Below, in pieces: positions 13,114 to 25,106 of a stretch of 64,000 nucleotides of DNA. The DNA lies in contig JAPEHQ010000010.1 in assembly GCA_027405735.1 (NCBI GenBank), forward strand, positions 868,001 to 932,000, given 5' to 3'. Positions within the stretch are counted from its first letter, which is position 1. Each line of letters opens with the position of its first letter. This DNA comes from Mucor racemosus. Its lineage: Eukaryota > Mucoromycota > Mucoromycetes > Mucorales > Mucoraceae. The notes beneath the pieces were generated by a model. That model saw only the letters and a program-made list of their open reading frames with translations, was not told where the DNA came from and searched no databases. Both the position numbers and the translations under genes were made by a program.

Positions 13114-14079
13114 CTAGCGTTTAGAATAACCAGCACAGGTCCACATGATCAATTTCCAAATAACTGCAATACCAGCTAAACCAGCTACAACAATGCCACC
13201 GTATAGTAAGCCATCATGAAGGACTGTATTACATAATGTATCGCATGCACTTTGTACTGCATCTGTTACATTGCTACATTGATTACTACATTTATCAGAA
13301 ACAACCTTGGAAGCAATGATCATAGCTACTCCTGCTGCTACAAAAGCAACACTAATCAATAAACAAAAGAAAGAGCAACATGTAATAGCTGGATTATAGC
13401 AACAACAATTACAACCACTGCCTTTCTTTTCTTGCTGAGGTCTGTATTTGTAAGATTCTGCTTCATCTTCGGGGGCAAGTGTTGGTTTAGCTCTATATGG
13501 TTCATAATGCTGATTTTTTTGCATTTTATCCAATTTCTTTTGCTCCTTCTTACTTAAAATGGGTTTTTGTACCATCGGTGTCTTTTCTGCTTCTTCGTAC
13601 TCTTCTTTGGTAAATGAGTTTAATGGTATTACTTGATTTGGTCTAGGAGAAACAGAGGCTACTGCTGCTGCTGCTGGTGGTGATGATGATTCGTTATTAT
13701 AAGATGTTGGTTGTTGGCTTTGTCGAAGATAATCTTCTCGTTCTTGTCTCAAGTATTCATCAAGGGATTGTCCATGAGGATCATTATAATCATTTACACC
13801 TTGTACTTGTCTTTCTTCATCTAAATTATGACTATATGCTGGATGTTGATAATAATCATTAACAGCAGGTGGTGGGGGTGGTAATGGAACATATGTATCA
13901 AGTTGGGGTTGTGGTTGAGATATAATTGGTGGTGTTGGTGTTGGAAAAGTAGGATATGATGATTCTTGATAATAAGCAGCAGCTGTACTAGTAGGTGGAT
14001 GCTCTACTACTGGAGGTGGAGGAGGATATTGACCAGCAAATGGATCTGGATGGCTTGAATTATTGTTATCAGTATACAT
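13114..14079 (-). CDS. Proline/Gln-rich two-TM protein with cysteine loop (family member 1)
   Basis: Single exon, 321 aa from the ATG at 14079. An in-frame TTG 66 bp upstream only adds a hydrophobic stretch and is not needed. The N-terminal 200 residues are disordered, rich in Pro, Gln, Tyr and Ser, with PPPPPVV and PPPPPAVND runs. A basic coiled stretch (KKEQKKLDKMQKNQH) leads to a Cys cluster (CNCCCYNPAITCCSFFC). Two membrane segments flank a loop with the pattern CSNQC then CDTLC. The protein ends with IWKLIMW and a short tail. The same plan occurs in the genes at 62805-63488 and 63843-64000, so I infer a lineage-specific family. Function is unknown; the cysteines may form disulfides or be lipid-modified. 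Confidence 0.8.
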   Translation of the reverse strand: MYTDNNNSSHPDPFAGQYPPPPPVVEHPPTSTAAAYYQESSYPTFPTPTPPIISQPQPQLDTYVPLPPPPPAVNDYYQHPAYSHNLDEERQVQGVNDYNDPHGQSLDEYLRQEREDYLRQSQQPTSYNNESSSPPAAAAVASVSPRPNQVIPLNSFTKEEYEEAEKTPMVQKPILSKKEQKKLDKMQKNQHYEPYRAKPTLAPEDEAESYKYRPQQEKKGSGCNCCCYNPAITCCSFFCLLISVAFVAAGVAMIIASKVVSDKCSNQCSNVTDAVQSACDTLCNTVLHDGLLYGGIVVAGLAGIAVIWKLIMWTCAGYSKR

Positions 14080-16594
14080 TTCTTTTTGATTAATTATTAA
14101 AATGTGAGAAAAAGGGAGAATGAGGAAAGAATAAAAGGGAAACAAAAAATTTTTATAAACAAACTTCTATTGTTATTTTTAGAATTTGTTATAGAAAAAG
14201 AATCAGCCTTTTCTTGGCGATAACAATAACTTTTGTATACTATACTATATTACCCAACTAGTGATTTAAAAGTCAACATATAGTAGCTTTTCCTTGTATA
14301 TAAAATGCTTAAATTTTCGCAGCCTCATTGTGTAATTCAAAAACATTACAGAAAATTATTTTATAGGAGAGAGTATGATACACTTTCCTTTTTCATTTTA
14401 TATTTATGTACATGATGAAAAATGTTGTTGGTTTTTTATAATCTAAGGCTTTCGAATCGTATTTACTTAATTAAGATGGTTTTAATATGCGTAGCCATAT
14501 TTTCTATTTTCCTCTCTTGGCAAATGATATTAATATAAATTTTGTTGAAATTTTCTTGGTTATATGCAATGGAAACACCAACCCAAATATATAAAATGAA
14601 CTGGTGGTACCATCGATGATGCAAGGGATCTATTTTTCGCTTTGAATAGTCAAATTTCAATTTTTAATATATCAAAATCCGATCTTTTGGCCTTGTAAAA
14701 AATCCCATTCTCTTGGTATTTCATAAAATAAAAAATAGGGTATTGTAAAATAGATACTTGATGTTGCTGATAACTTTCTGTTTGACAATTATCTTTTTTT
14801 TTTGGATTACAGAAAACTTTTTAAAGCAAAATTTGAGTCTTTGAAATTGCATGACCGTATTTGATTTCATATGATTTAGGCTGTACAAAATCATAGGTTT
14901 ATCAAAGATCAGAGCCCCTAGCTAATTGCTAGTTTATTACATATTTATTAGCTTGAATAAATTGGAATAATTGTTCATCTGTGTAACAACTAATGTGATG
15001 TACAAAAGCAATAACAACTAAAGTTCTATTAATTTGAAACATGACCTCTTTCAATTTTCCAAAATAATTAACGCAATAAAATTACAAGTAATCACGATAA
15101 AGCTTGTATATAATATGTTACATGCTATGATTAAATAACCCATTCATTCGTTGCTCAATCTGATTCATAGATATCCCAAGAATGCAAGGAAAGAGCAATG
15201 TACACGCATTTATCAAAGCTTAATCCAAGTTCAAATGCCGACCCAAAATTGCTTTCATTTTGGATCTCCATTTTTAAAAATTTGGATTTTTATTTATTTT
15301 AACACATTTTCCTCAAAATATGGTATAAATAACAACTGTAGTATACTAAATGTTAACTGTAGATATTTGTATTACGCATCGAATGGTATAAAACTTGAAT
15401 TTTTTCTTCACCAAAAAAATTACGCAATTTGGATTATTCCAAATTTCAATATTTTATCAAAAAGTCAATATTTCGAATATGCATTAGCCAAGAAAACACT
15501 TTTATATGAAAAAAGGAGAAATTTAGGTCATTTTTCGCCTATAAACGTCTTATGCAAAGTCTCCGTTTTCGGGGTGAAAATAACGAAAACGTGATTTTGA
15601 TCGATTTTCCCCTACAGTAACAAGGGAAAAATGGGTCGAAATCACTCAATTTTCCATCACTGATTTTTTCAGTAAAATGGATATAGGAAGCATCTATGAG
15701 ATAAAAGAAATGTTTCTGGCTATTTCCGCGGTTACGCAAACGCCAAAAACCCTAAATATCAGTGCTTCAAAATCGCACTTTTTAAGTGGTGATATCGGTA
15801 AGCCAATCTTTCAGGTATTGTTCCTCGTACCAAAAATGCGATAAACTAGTATAAATAAATTGAATGCAATCAATGGAATATGAAAATTACTGCTGCATTT
15901 TTATTTTATTAATTTATTGATAAAAATGAAAGATATTGGTCTACAACTGGTTAGAACCTGATTTTTAATTGATTTGGTCAGTTTCAACTACAGCTAAAAT
16001 TTCAGTTTGAACAACAATCTTTATAATTGACGTGTTACTGAAAAGAATTCCTGATAATTTATATCGAATCAAACATGTATAGATGTTTCTTTCAGGGATA
16101 GTTTTCCATCAATTTATATTTGGATAAATTACAAACCTCCATGTTTCGCAATGAAACCAAGGTTCACATATTCTACAAATCATTTTTCACAAACGTACGA
16201 CTATTGAATCAAGAAAGGCAAATTTCCTATATGATCCAACATATTGTATAATCCGAAATCTTTGATAAAATCAATATTAGAGTTGGATATAACCGAAATT
16301 ATACAGAATACAAATGAGATCATCGGATAAATGTTGGTTTTTCTGTAATTGGTTGAATCATAAAAAGAGACTAAGAAATACGTAACCGTTTCAGTGGAAG
16401 AAGTTTATTACTGTCTCCCTGTTTTGAAGATCTAATTGGCTTGTATTGAGCTGGAGAGGAATCCCCCCTATCAAAAGAAGGATAGAAGAAAGAAGAAAAA
16501 AAAATCTGCCTTAACCCACACACAAACAATTTTTTTTTTATATATTTCAATACATATATAGAAAAAATAATATAAAAAAAAAAAAAAAAAAATT
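14080..16594. other. Intergenic, 2.5 kb, no gene supported
   Basis: AT-rich sequence between two divergent genes. A 147-codon open frame at 15151-15594 has no recognisable motif and reads like random AT-rich translation. The right end, about 16480-16594, has poly-A and poly-T tracts typical of a promoter or 5' UTR of the Gln-rich zinc-finger gene. No clear member of the R1-R3 repeats was identified, though old repeats may be present. Confidence 0.4.
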
Positions 16595-17829
16595 ATGGTA
16601 GGCATAATTTAAGTTTTTTTTTAATATCCCAAATTATTCAACCTTTATAATAGTATCAACAGGTTTATGGCTATGGCCAACAAGGACAAGGACGACAACA
16701 ACAACAACAACAGCAACAACAACAACAACAACAACAGCAGCAGCAACAAGGGCAGACAAATGGACAATCTTCTCAAAGCCAACAAACTCCACAACATCTT
16801 ACAAAGCAACAAGCATATCAATATAATCAATCTTATACACAAACATCAGATAATCGTGGCACGAATCTTCCCAACTTTAACTCTTACATTTCTGCTCAGT
16901 CTTCTCATAATAGTCCAACTGCAACTGCAACTGCAAAAAGTGTAAATGAATTATCAGCGGATACTAATAATCCAAGCAGTTCGTCACCTCACATGGCCTT
17001 CAATAAGCCAAAGGATTCATCAATTTTGTCACAGCAGTACCCTTATAGTTCTATAAGATCATCTAATGGACCAAATAATCACCCTCAATCTTCTCCTAAT
17101 CAGAGAAATGCTTTCCGTAATCCTAATGCTAGTCCTTTGACAAATAACAATACTACCTCTAATACTACTACAGGTACAAATTCAAATACAACATCTGCAT
17201 CTACATTTAGAAATGTTAGCTCCCCTGCTACTTCACCAACTCAGTCTCAACATCAAGGATCTTACAATAATGGTTTTAATTCTGTAAGTAAAAGTGGCAC
17301 TCATGAACGCGTAAGAAATCTAATTTTGATATTTAGCAGGATATTGTATCAGGTTTGACACAGCCGAGCTATAATAATACTGTAGGTGGTGGTAACCCGG
17401 TAGATATTAGTCGGATTGTACATAATAGTCCAGGAACAAATAATGGTAATGAGTTACCTACATTACCTCCTTTAAATTCTTCATCACCTCAGTTGAAAGG
17501 TACAAATAATAATTTAAGTAATCAACAGGAAAGATGGATGGCAGAAAAAGATAAAAGGTAAGTTGAAAAAAGGTTGTTTATCTATTTTTGAGGTATTAAA
17601 AGGATGGTTATATAGATCTCCAATGATACCACCGCCACAACCATCACAGTTACCTCAACACCAACAACCACCATCACAATCACAACAACAACAACCGCAA
17701 CATCCCGATCCCACTGTGTTAATGCAATATCAAGCTGTTCCTAACTTAAGAGATGACCGTAGAGTGATCTCTTCGCCATATCCTCAAAATTCACAACAAA
17801 GACAACAACTACAGCAGCAACATCAACAT

Positions 17830-17864
<35 letters not shown>

Positions 17865-18630
17865 TCAACAGCAGCATCAACAGCAACAGCAACAGCAACA
17901 ACAACAAGATTTGTTTAATAGTGGCGGTGAGATCGAAGCTTATGGATGTGGTGTAATGGGATGCTTTGCTAATTTTTCAGCATCCAACGGTTTATTTTAT
18001 CACATGAAAAGTGCTCATCCCAATGCGGAAGAAATCTATAAACCTTATCGATGTGCTATGCCAAACTGTCCAAAGCGGTATAAAAATATAAATGGACTTC
18101 AATATCATTTAAGAGAAGCAAAAGGATCTTCGGGTCATGGTAATTTGACTGGAGAAGGAGACACTGCCAATGTAAAACCATATCAATGTCAAATACCTGG
18201 TTGTAAAAAAGCGTACAGAACTTCAAATGGTTTGCGTTACCATCAAGAACATGTACATCAACAACAACCACAGCAACCACAGCAACCACAACAACAACAG
18301 CAACAGCAACAGCATCATCAACAACAACATCATCAACAATTCATTGAAGCTGCTGCTTTACAAAGACAACAAATGATGCAACAAACACCGCCACATTTAC
18401 TACATTTACAACATCAACAACAACAACAACAGGTTATGAATCAAGCTCATGCTCAACAACAAGCAGCACAAGCCATGAGTCATGCTCAAGCACAGGCACA
18501 GGCACAAGCTCATGCTCAAGTAATGAGTCAAGGTCATTCTGCTAGTCAATCAGGGCAACAAAATCCACAACAACCACAACCACAATATCGTTTACAACGT
18601 GAAAAATGGTTATTGAATAATAACATCTAG
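16595..18630 (+). CDS. Gln-rich C2H2 zinc-finger regulator, Sfp1-like
   Basis: The proposed model has exons 16595-16597, 16654-17283, 17337-17557 and 17616-18630, giving 622 aa. Exons 2-4 are well supported by frame and splice sites (GTAAGT at 17284 and at 17558). Exon 1 is only an ATG directly before GTAGGC. It is proposed because the second exon is blocked by a stop at 16651 and has no Met until 16993. Three C2H2 fingers lie near residues 395-500: YGCGVMGCFANFSASNGLFYHMKSAH (split here: CGVMGC then HMKSAH), YRCAMPNCPKRYKNINGLQYH, and YQCQIPGCKKAYRTSNGLRYH. The NGLxYH pattern resembles Sfp1/JAZF1 fingers, where Sfp1 controls ribosome-biogenesis genes. Long Gln tracts occur at the start, in the middle and after the fingers. 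Confidence 0.75.
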
Positions 18631-19283
18631 AAAAATTTAATCACATATTCTATAATATAGTCCCTTTTATACATTTACATAGCTTTTCCCTTGACCCTTT
18701 AAAAACTAAAATCAAAATAACTAAAAAAAACATGAAAAAAGATAAATTCATTCAAATTTATTGATATATTGTATATATTATACCACTTTCAAGGAGTTTG
18801 TCAACATGCGTTTAAACGCAAAATTAGTTACAGTAAGTATTGACAGATCAAGTATTATTTTGTATTTTTTATTGTGATAATCTGCACTCAATATATGACC
18901 TTACAAAGCCATCTCATTTGAGTTTCAGAAAAGCATATACCATTTTAAATAAATATCTGATCTGCCTTTCCTTGCCATTATTCCAAACAAACAAAAATAC
19001 AATCATGTAGTTCAGATGTCAGAGTTCAATACTGCATCCTTTTTACTTGGATAAACCATCTCTAAAAGCATAAAAAATTCCTCTAAACTATCAATTCAAG
19101 TAAAACACTACTCAATTGGATCTAGATTATTTTCCAATCCTGATTCCAATCCATTCAATAACGACAAAAAGAGAAAAAATAGAGCAACCAGACATATTTT
19201 AGTTTGGATGAAGTATAAAATACTATATGGGGGGTTGATATTTTATTAAAACAATAAATTTTCCAGTTTATAGATTAAAGAAC
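18631..19283. other. Convergent intergenic region, no gene seen
   Basis: About 650 bp between the stops of the Sfp1-like gene (plus) and the P2 gene (minus). It is AT-rich and should contain both polyadenylation regions. Nothing else stands out. Confidence 0.45.
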
Positions 19284-19604
19284 TTAATCAAAGAGACCGA
19301 AACCCATATCATCATCAGATTCTTCCTTCTCCTCTTCCTTCTCTTCAGCAGCAGGGGCATCAGAAGAAGCAGCAGCAGCACCAGAAGCGGCAACGGCACC
19401 ACCAGTAGGGACAGAAGACATCTTCTCCTTACCCTCAGCAATGAGTTCCTCAACATTCTTTTCGGCAAGAGCAGAGATCAAAGAGGAAACACGTTCCTCC
19501 TCGGATTCGACACCAACAGAGCTCAAAAGAGTCTTGATATCAGCAGCGGAAGGGTTGGCCTTACCACCGGCATTAAGAAGAAGATAGGCAGCGAGATACT
19601 TCAT
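19284..19604 (-). CDS. RPP2: 60S acidic ribosomal stalk protein P2
   Basis: A single coding exon of 106 aa, the normal P2 length. P2 dimerises with P1 on the ribosomal stalk and recruits elongation factors. The N-terminus [10 protein letters not shown], the helix block [17 protein letters not shown], the Ala-rich hinge, and the acidic tail [16 protein letters not shown] are diagnostic of P2. Codon use is richer in GCC, GAG, AAG and TCC than in neighbouring genes, as expected for high expression. The 5' UTR probably has an intron from 19607 to 19698 (GTAAGT donor, TATACTAG acceptor 2 bp before the ATG). The gene is divergent from the UBX-protein gene at 19946. Confidence 0.96.
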   Translation of the reverse strand: MKYLAAYLLLNAGGKANPSAADIKTLLSSVGVESEEERVSSLISALAEKNVEELIAEGKEKMSSVPTGGAVAASGAAAASSDAPAAEEKEEEKEESDDDMGFGLFD

Positions 19605-19945
19605 TACTAGTATACAAAGATTAATCAATCTATTCTATATAAACATCCATCCATCTCTTTTTATATGTATATATCAGATGGATGTATAAATTACTTACTT
19701 ATTGATAAACTTGCGTAAGTAACGATTTAACTCCTTTGAGATACGAAACGCTCGGAAGATACAGAAGAATGGTTTTTGTAATTTTGAATTTGATTTTATT
19801 TGAGTTTTTTTTTTTTTTTGAGTTTTTTTTTTCTTTTCGGGGCGATATACATCTTCATCACCGAACTGTATTAGGTGCGATTGTTAGTACAACTGACCTT
19901 ATTAAAAGGCCGGTTTTTTATAGCTTTCCCTCCTGTTCATTCATT
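19605..19945. promoter_or_regulatory. Divergent promoter region, P2 and UBX-domain genes
   Basis: About 340 bp separate the two start codons. The left 92 bp is the probable P2 5' UTR intron (19607-19698). The rest is short, with T-rich tracts near 19806-19836 and a GC-richer patch near 19837-19915. The two genes therefore probably share promoter sequence. No specific factor site could be assigned. Confidence 0.55.
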
Positions 19946-21577
19946 ATGGACGCTTTAAATACTTTAACTGACCACCAAAGAAGTGTATTAGAGCAATATC
20001 AAGTGAGTACATTACGAAATTAAACTAGCATTTGTTTATAAAATATGTATATAGAATAGAACATATTCAGAAGATATCGCATCTTCTATTCGCATTTTGC
20101 AAGAAAACAACTGGAATATAGAGGTTGGTATAAATCAATAAAGCGACGCAGTAAAATACTCATTTGTCTAAAATAGCTTGCGGAACAAAGCTCGTATCAA
20201 AATACTGATTCTAGAAATTCAACTATTTATTCAATCAATAACGAACATGATTCTCCTTCTTCTACGTCAGCGTTACTAGGTAATAGCAGCTCTAGTTCAA
20301 GAAGAGCATCAAACAAACGTTTTCTTTGGATATTCATGTGGCCTTTTAGCTTGGCATGGCGTATCCTTGGAAGTATATTTCAATTTGCTGGTAATGTGGT
20401 TGTATACCAAGTAATCACATTTCAATTAAACACTTTTTCCGCATTTAGCTCGTTTGTTATATCGACCTTCTATCACAGCTCCTCGACGAGATGCTCGCTC
20501 AGAAGCTGATAGATTTTTGCGTGATTTTGAATCAACTTATGGTGCAGTACACCCAAAATTTTTTAGTGAAGGAGGATATACACAAGCATTAAAAGCAGCT
20601 AAAATTGAGTTGAAATACATGTTGGTAATTTTATGCAGTGAGGAACATGACGATAATGATAAATTTTGCCGGTAAGAGATTTATATGCAATAAAAAGAGA
20701 GAAAATGCCTTGATAATAATGGACCGTATTCAGAGAAACATTGACAGATATAGAGCTTTTGGATTTCTTACATCAAAATCAAGTCATTGCTTGGGCAGGA
20801 AATGTTCGTTATACCGAAGCATATCAAGTCAGCAATACATTACAGGCAACTACATACCCATTTTTAGCTATTATTGCTTTACAGCAAACCAATGGTACCT
20901 CAAAAATGTCTGTTATTGATCGTATTGAAGGACCTGTATCAGCTTCGTCAATTATCCGTCGTTTCGATAATGTGATTTCACGTATTGGACATTCATTAGA
21001 ACATTTGCGTATGGAACGAACACAACGAGAGACTGAACGTCGATTACGACAAGAACAAGATCAAGCATATAGAGATAGCTTAAGCGCAGATCAACGAAAG
21101 CAGGAATTATTGGAAAAAAAGAAGGAGGCTGCATCAAAAGCAAAACAAATCAAACAAGAAATGGCCCGCAAACGTAAACAGTATATTCAATATCTTTGTC
21201 AACATGCATTGAGTAAACAAATACCAGAAGGTGAAAAGGCTACCAAAATCAGCTTCCGTTTATCAAATGGTGATCGCGTTATTCGTCAATTTAGTGGAGA
21301 TGATACATTGGTTTCTTTATATGAATACATTGAAGCTTATTCTCATATGGATGATGCAATGGATGAGGAAAACATATCATTACCTGAGGATTATACACAT
21401 CAGTATAAATTTACAATGCATTCACCTTTTCCAAAAACCGTATATCTACCTAATTCGAGTAAAAAAATTATAGATGAGAAGGGATTATGGCCAAGTGCTA
21501 CCTTGATTGTTGATACCAATGAAGAGGATGAGGAGGAGGATGAGGAAGAAGAAACTGACCAGGAAGAAGAATCTTAG
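19946..21577 (+). CDS. FAF2/UBXD8-type UBX domain protein
   Basis: Five exons (19946-20002, 20055-20123, 20177-20390, 20449-20671, 20734-21577) give 468 aa. FAF2/UBXD8 (Ubx2/Ucp10 in yeasts) sits in the ER membrane and lipid droplets and recruits the p97/Cdc48 ATPase for ER-associated degradation. The order fits: a UBA-like helix bundle at the N-terminus (RTYSEDIASSIRILQENNWN), a hydrophobic hairpin (FLWIFMWPFSLAWRILGSIF), a thioredoxin-like UAS domain (LLDFLHQNQVIAWAGNV, TTYPFLAIIAL), a charged coiled coil, and a C-terminal UBX domain (KATKISFRLSNGDRVIRQF, MHSPFPKTVYL). The tail is very acidic. All splice junctions keep frame, with phases 0, 0, 1 and 2. Confidence 0.93.
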
Positions 21578-24500
21578 GTTTATGGATAAATTAGCCAGAT
21601 AAATAAAATGTGCATATATTAAAATATTATTGCAAACTTCGCATTCAAATTAATGCAAAATTTAAATAAATTTTTTGTAAAGCATGAAAAAAGTTGCCGT
21701 ATATTATGTCTATTTGTTGTTAAGGTTAATTTATATTAATTAATAAGAGACTTTCACATAAATTGTTGTAAAAAAGGGGGCCCTAAACATTGTACAAAGT
21801 TTTTTTTTTTGCAAACACCACATTTTGAAAATAGCAAACGAGTTTGTACAAAACAATATTAATAAATGCCAGTTCTTTAATACGTTTGCTTATGAAACAA
21901 TTATAATAAAAGTTAAAATCGTTCACTGTTTGTAGTCTTTGTGAGCTTCGATATTTCTGTATTGAGATCAGAAATGCTCATAAACCATCAAAAGCTTGCG
22001 CTCTTTAAAGTGCTAATTCATGCAATATTGGTGAAACAGTTACACTCCTTTGTACTTTTCACAAAAAATAATAGTGATATCCTGGGTTATTCTACAGATA
22101 AGTATAAAAATTATTTCAGGCTACTATATATATTAATTGCTTTAATAATGATGCAAGTTGGGCAGTTATAATTGAAGTTTTTATCCTTCAAATGGAGGCG
22201 AACGGCCAGTCAATTGTTTAAAACTCATGTAACAAGGATTTACGGTATATCTACAGTATTGAATGCCATTTTACCTAAAATAAAAAATACTAAACCAACT
22301 TGGAGATGCACAATAGATAGTATATACACAATCTGTAAATTATCAAAATGAATAATATATTTAAACAATCCTTGAAACTATAAAATTACGTTAGTTTTTT
22401 ATTAGAAGCGCGTTGAAAATCAAGTTGTGATACAAATTGAGTCAAGAATTAATACAGAAGACGCAAAGTAGTTTATTATTGTAATTCAGTAGATACTAAC
22501 ACCATGTAATAAATATTTAAATAGTATTTTTAATTTTATACCTTACTATATGTATAAAATGTCTATGAAGAGGCTTATTCTAACGTTCCTTAAAAAAACA
22601 CGTCCAAAAAGACATATCCCTGGTCCAAAAAGTATAAATAAGGGTTCATTTTGCATTGAAACTAGTTTCTTTTTCTTTTATTTTATTTTCCTTATATGCG
22701 GAAGTCCCTTAGGGAGTAGTAACGCCTTAGATAAAGGTCTTCATTTATGATAAACTTCAATTCGATAAACGTTTGCTTGCATCGTCACTGTTGGATTTGG
22801 ACTTTGGAGATGATTATTCTTTGGTAAGGTCCCTGATGTAAAGCTCTCGTGTTCTTGTGTTGGCATCCAGAATCTTGTATATCTCTTGAACAGTGTAGAG
22901 TTTGGAGAATTGATTCTCTTCTTTTCTGTCAAGGCATTATTATCCCTAGCCTTTGCGTGCAATGGCCAAATTCTTAATGTAAATAAAAAAATCATAAAAA
23001 TGTAATATTACTGAGAAATGTTATTATTGAAATGAAAAATCTATTTTTTTTAATCGAGTTTATTGTATTTTTTATACAGTTATTACAATAGTTAATAAAA
23101 TTTTAAATCTTTATGCATGTTGTCCTTTTATTCTGTTTGAGTATTGAATGTTTTTTTATGATTTCTTACGGCTAATTCCATTGACACAAAATCAATATAT
23201 TTAATACAATTCATAAATTTTAAAACTTGTCGCATATACTCTCTCGTTTTTATATCAACAGCGATGTTTTTATAAACGTCTTGACTGATTGCAAGAATCT
23301 AAAAACCCTCAAGTTTACTGCCAGATATTTTATGGATTTTTATCTAGAGTATTTGTATCAGTAAAAAAAAAATACTATTGTACAATTGGATAATCTGCAA
23401 GCCATTGATTCATCTTACTCAGGTATCACTTTAATTGAATTACCCATCTAGTACACTGCTATATCTCATCCTTATCATCAAACATTAAATCAATTAGTAG
23501 ACCCCATTATAAATTGAAAAAGCTTTGATATTATTCCAGGCAATATTGATTTGTACCTTTACTTGAAACATTTTCCAGTTTTGAAAATGTTGATCTCACG
23601 CTTCCGCTGCCCTGTGTTCTTACATAATTTATTATGCACCTGTACTCAGTTAACTAGGGTCATTGATCATTGCACTGCTTGAAAATTTAATCTCAATTTT
23701 TAGCAGAGTATATCTCAAGAAAATATTAAGATAGGGCAATGTGAATAGAGCTTAAAAAACATTTTTTTTTATTCTCTACCACATATCATAGTTTTAAATG
23801 ATTTGGAAAAGATTTTTATTCTAATGTCAAAAATAGGCATATTTTGGCATAATTTTCATTGAATAAAATGGGATGAAGAAGGCGAGACTGATTTGAAACT
23901 TTGGATCTATGCAGTAGTGCTCATGTGCAGCTATTTAACAAACACATTTTGCCTAGTCAATAAGTATTAATTTTTCGTAGAGAAAATTGAGATTGCATGA
24001 TTAAGTAATTTGATGAGAAATATCTAGGACTTTTCCCCTATGAATACGCATTTAAAAATCGGGGGCCAAAAAAAAGTGACGAAAAAATTGAATATCTCTA
24101 CGGGAAATAGGGTTACTGGCATAAATAAACATTTAATCTGTAGATAATTTTGTTTTGCATCATGTAAAAATAAAATATTTTAGATATATATTTGAAGGAT
24201 ATATAGTTTTTCACTAGAAATTGTTAAAATTTGAAATTGGATTTACTAGGAGTTTTGCGAGAAAAATATTTCAAAAGCTATACAGATCGATTCAGAATCA
24301 AAAACTGAGCCTAAAATATTTAGCATTCAAAGCCAACTTGCTATACATTTTCATGAGTTATTAAACATTTCAATGTTTTTTGAATTTTTTTGACCATCTA
24401 AACCCTTTTTAAATTTAAGCTCAGTGAGATGTGTATACCTTCTGCTTGTGTAATTTTATATAGTCATATTCAAAATCGGAGCGTGCCCCCATTTCAATTG

Positions 24501-25106
24501 ATAATCAGGAAATAAAAGATAAAGCTATACTTGAGGTGCTACAGAATATTGACAAAAGACTCATTTCTATTCATGTTGATTTTTTCAGCGAGTATAAAGG
24601 CTCCAAAAGTGAAACACTTGCTCTCATTTCGCTTAAAAACTCAATCTAAAATGTCAAATATTTCGAGATTTTAATAAGCTTGTACATAAAGGTTTCTAAG
24701 CTAAATCTTCTTGTTTTTCAATGTTTTATTAAATATTAAAATTTCAGGGTTGGTTTTTTTCGAAAATTTTTAAAACTTTTCTGGACCACTGGACCCCTAA
24801 ACTTCATAATTGTAAATCCTTTTTTTTTGGTTTTTCTTTTTTGTAGTTTTAACAATTCAGAGAATTTTCACATTTTCTTACAAAATTATTGCTAGGAATC
24901 AGGCAACCAAATTTTCTGTGGTAAAATCGGCTGCCAAAAACGAATCTGCAATACTGCAATTTACTTTGCTGTATCTATTAATTTTGTCGGGATTTTTGCG
25001 GTACAAATTTTGCTGGAGCTTCGTATGTACGCCTATGACAAGCTTTAAATTTCATTATAAAGTGTTACTTGAACATATAATAAACGTTTTTGAGCAAATT
25101 ATTCCA
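21578..25106. other. Intergenic, repeat-rich, few supported features
   Basis: About 3.5 kb with no recognisable gene apart from a possible small open frame at 22741-22995. Positions about 23680-24420 share short ordered words with repeat R3, for example atttttcgtagagaaaattg (compare 31170) and tcatgagttattaaac (compare 43910), so an old copy is likely. The rest is AT-rich without visible structure. Confidence 0.4.
22741..22995 (-). CDS. Possible small secreted protein, 84 aa
   Basis: An ATG-started 84-codon frame in an otherwise gene-free region. The first residues (MIFLFTLRIWPLHAKA) look like a short signal peptide. The rest is polar, with no Cys and no family motif that I know (ends ANVYRIEVYHK). 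Base composition is less AT-rich than the surroundings, which is the main reason to list it. It could equally be chance or a relic in old repeat DNA. Confidence 0.2.
   Translation of the reverse strand: MIFLFTLRIWPLHAKARDNNALTEKKRINSPNSTLFKRYTRFWMPTQEHESFTSGTLPKNNHLQSPNPTVTMQANVYRIEVYHK

Noticed and set aside
15151..15594. 147-codon open frame in the 14-16.6 kb intergenic region
   Set aside because: No motif, no codon bias, and composition like random AT-rich DNA.
16667..16945. Asn-rich frame starting MAMANKDKDD
   Set aside because: It is the CAA repeat read in the wrong frame; the Gln frame continues through supported splice sites to the zinc fingers.
17311..17336. 26-bp intron with donor GTAAGA in the Sfp1-like gene
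   Set aside because: Too short for a fungal intron. The GTAAGT donor at 17284 gives a normal 53-bp intron in the same frame.
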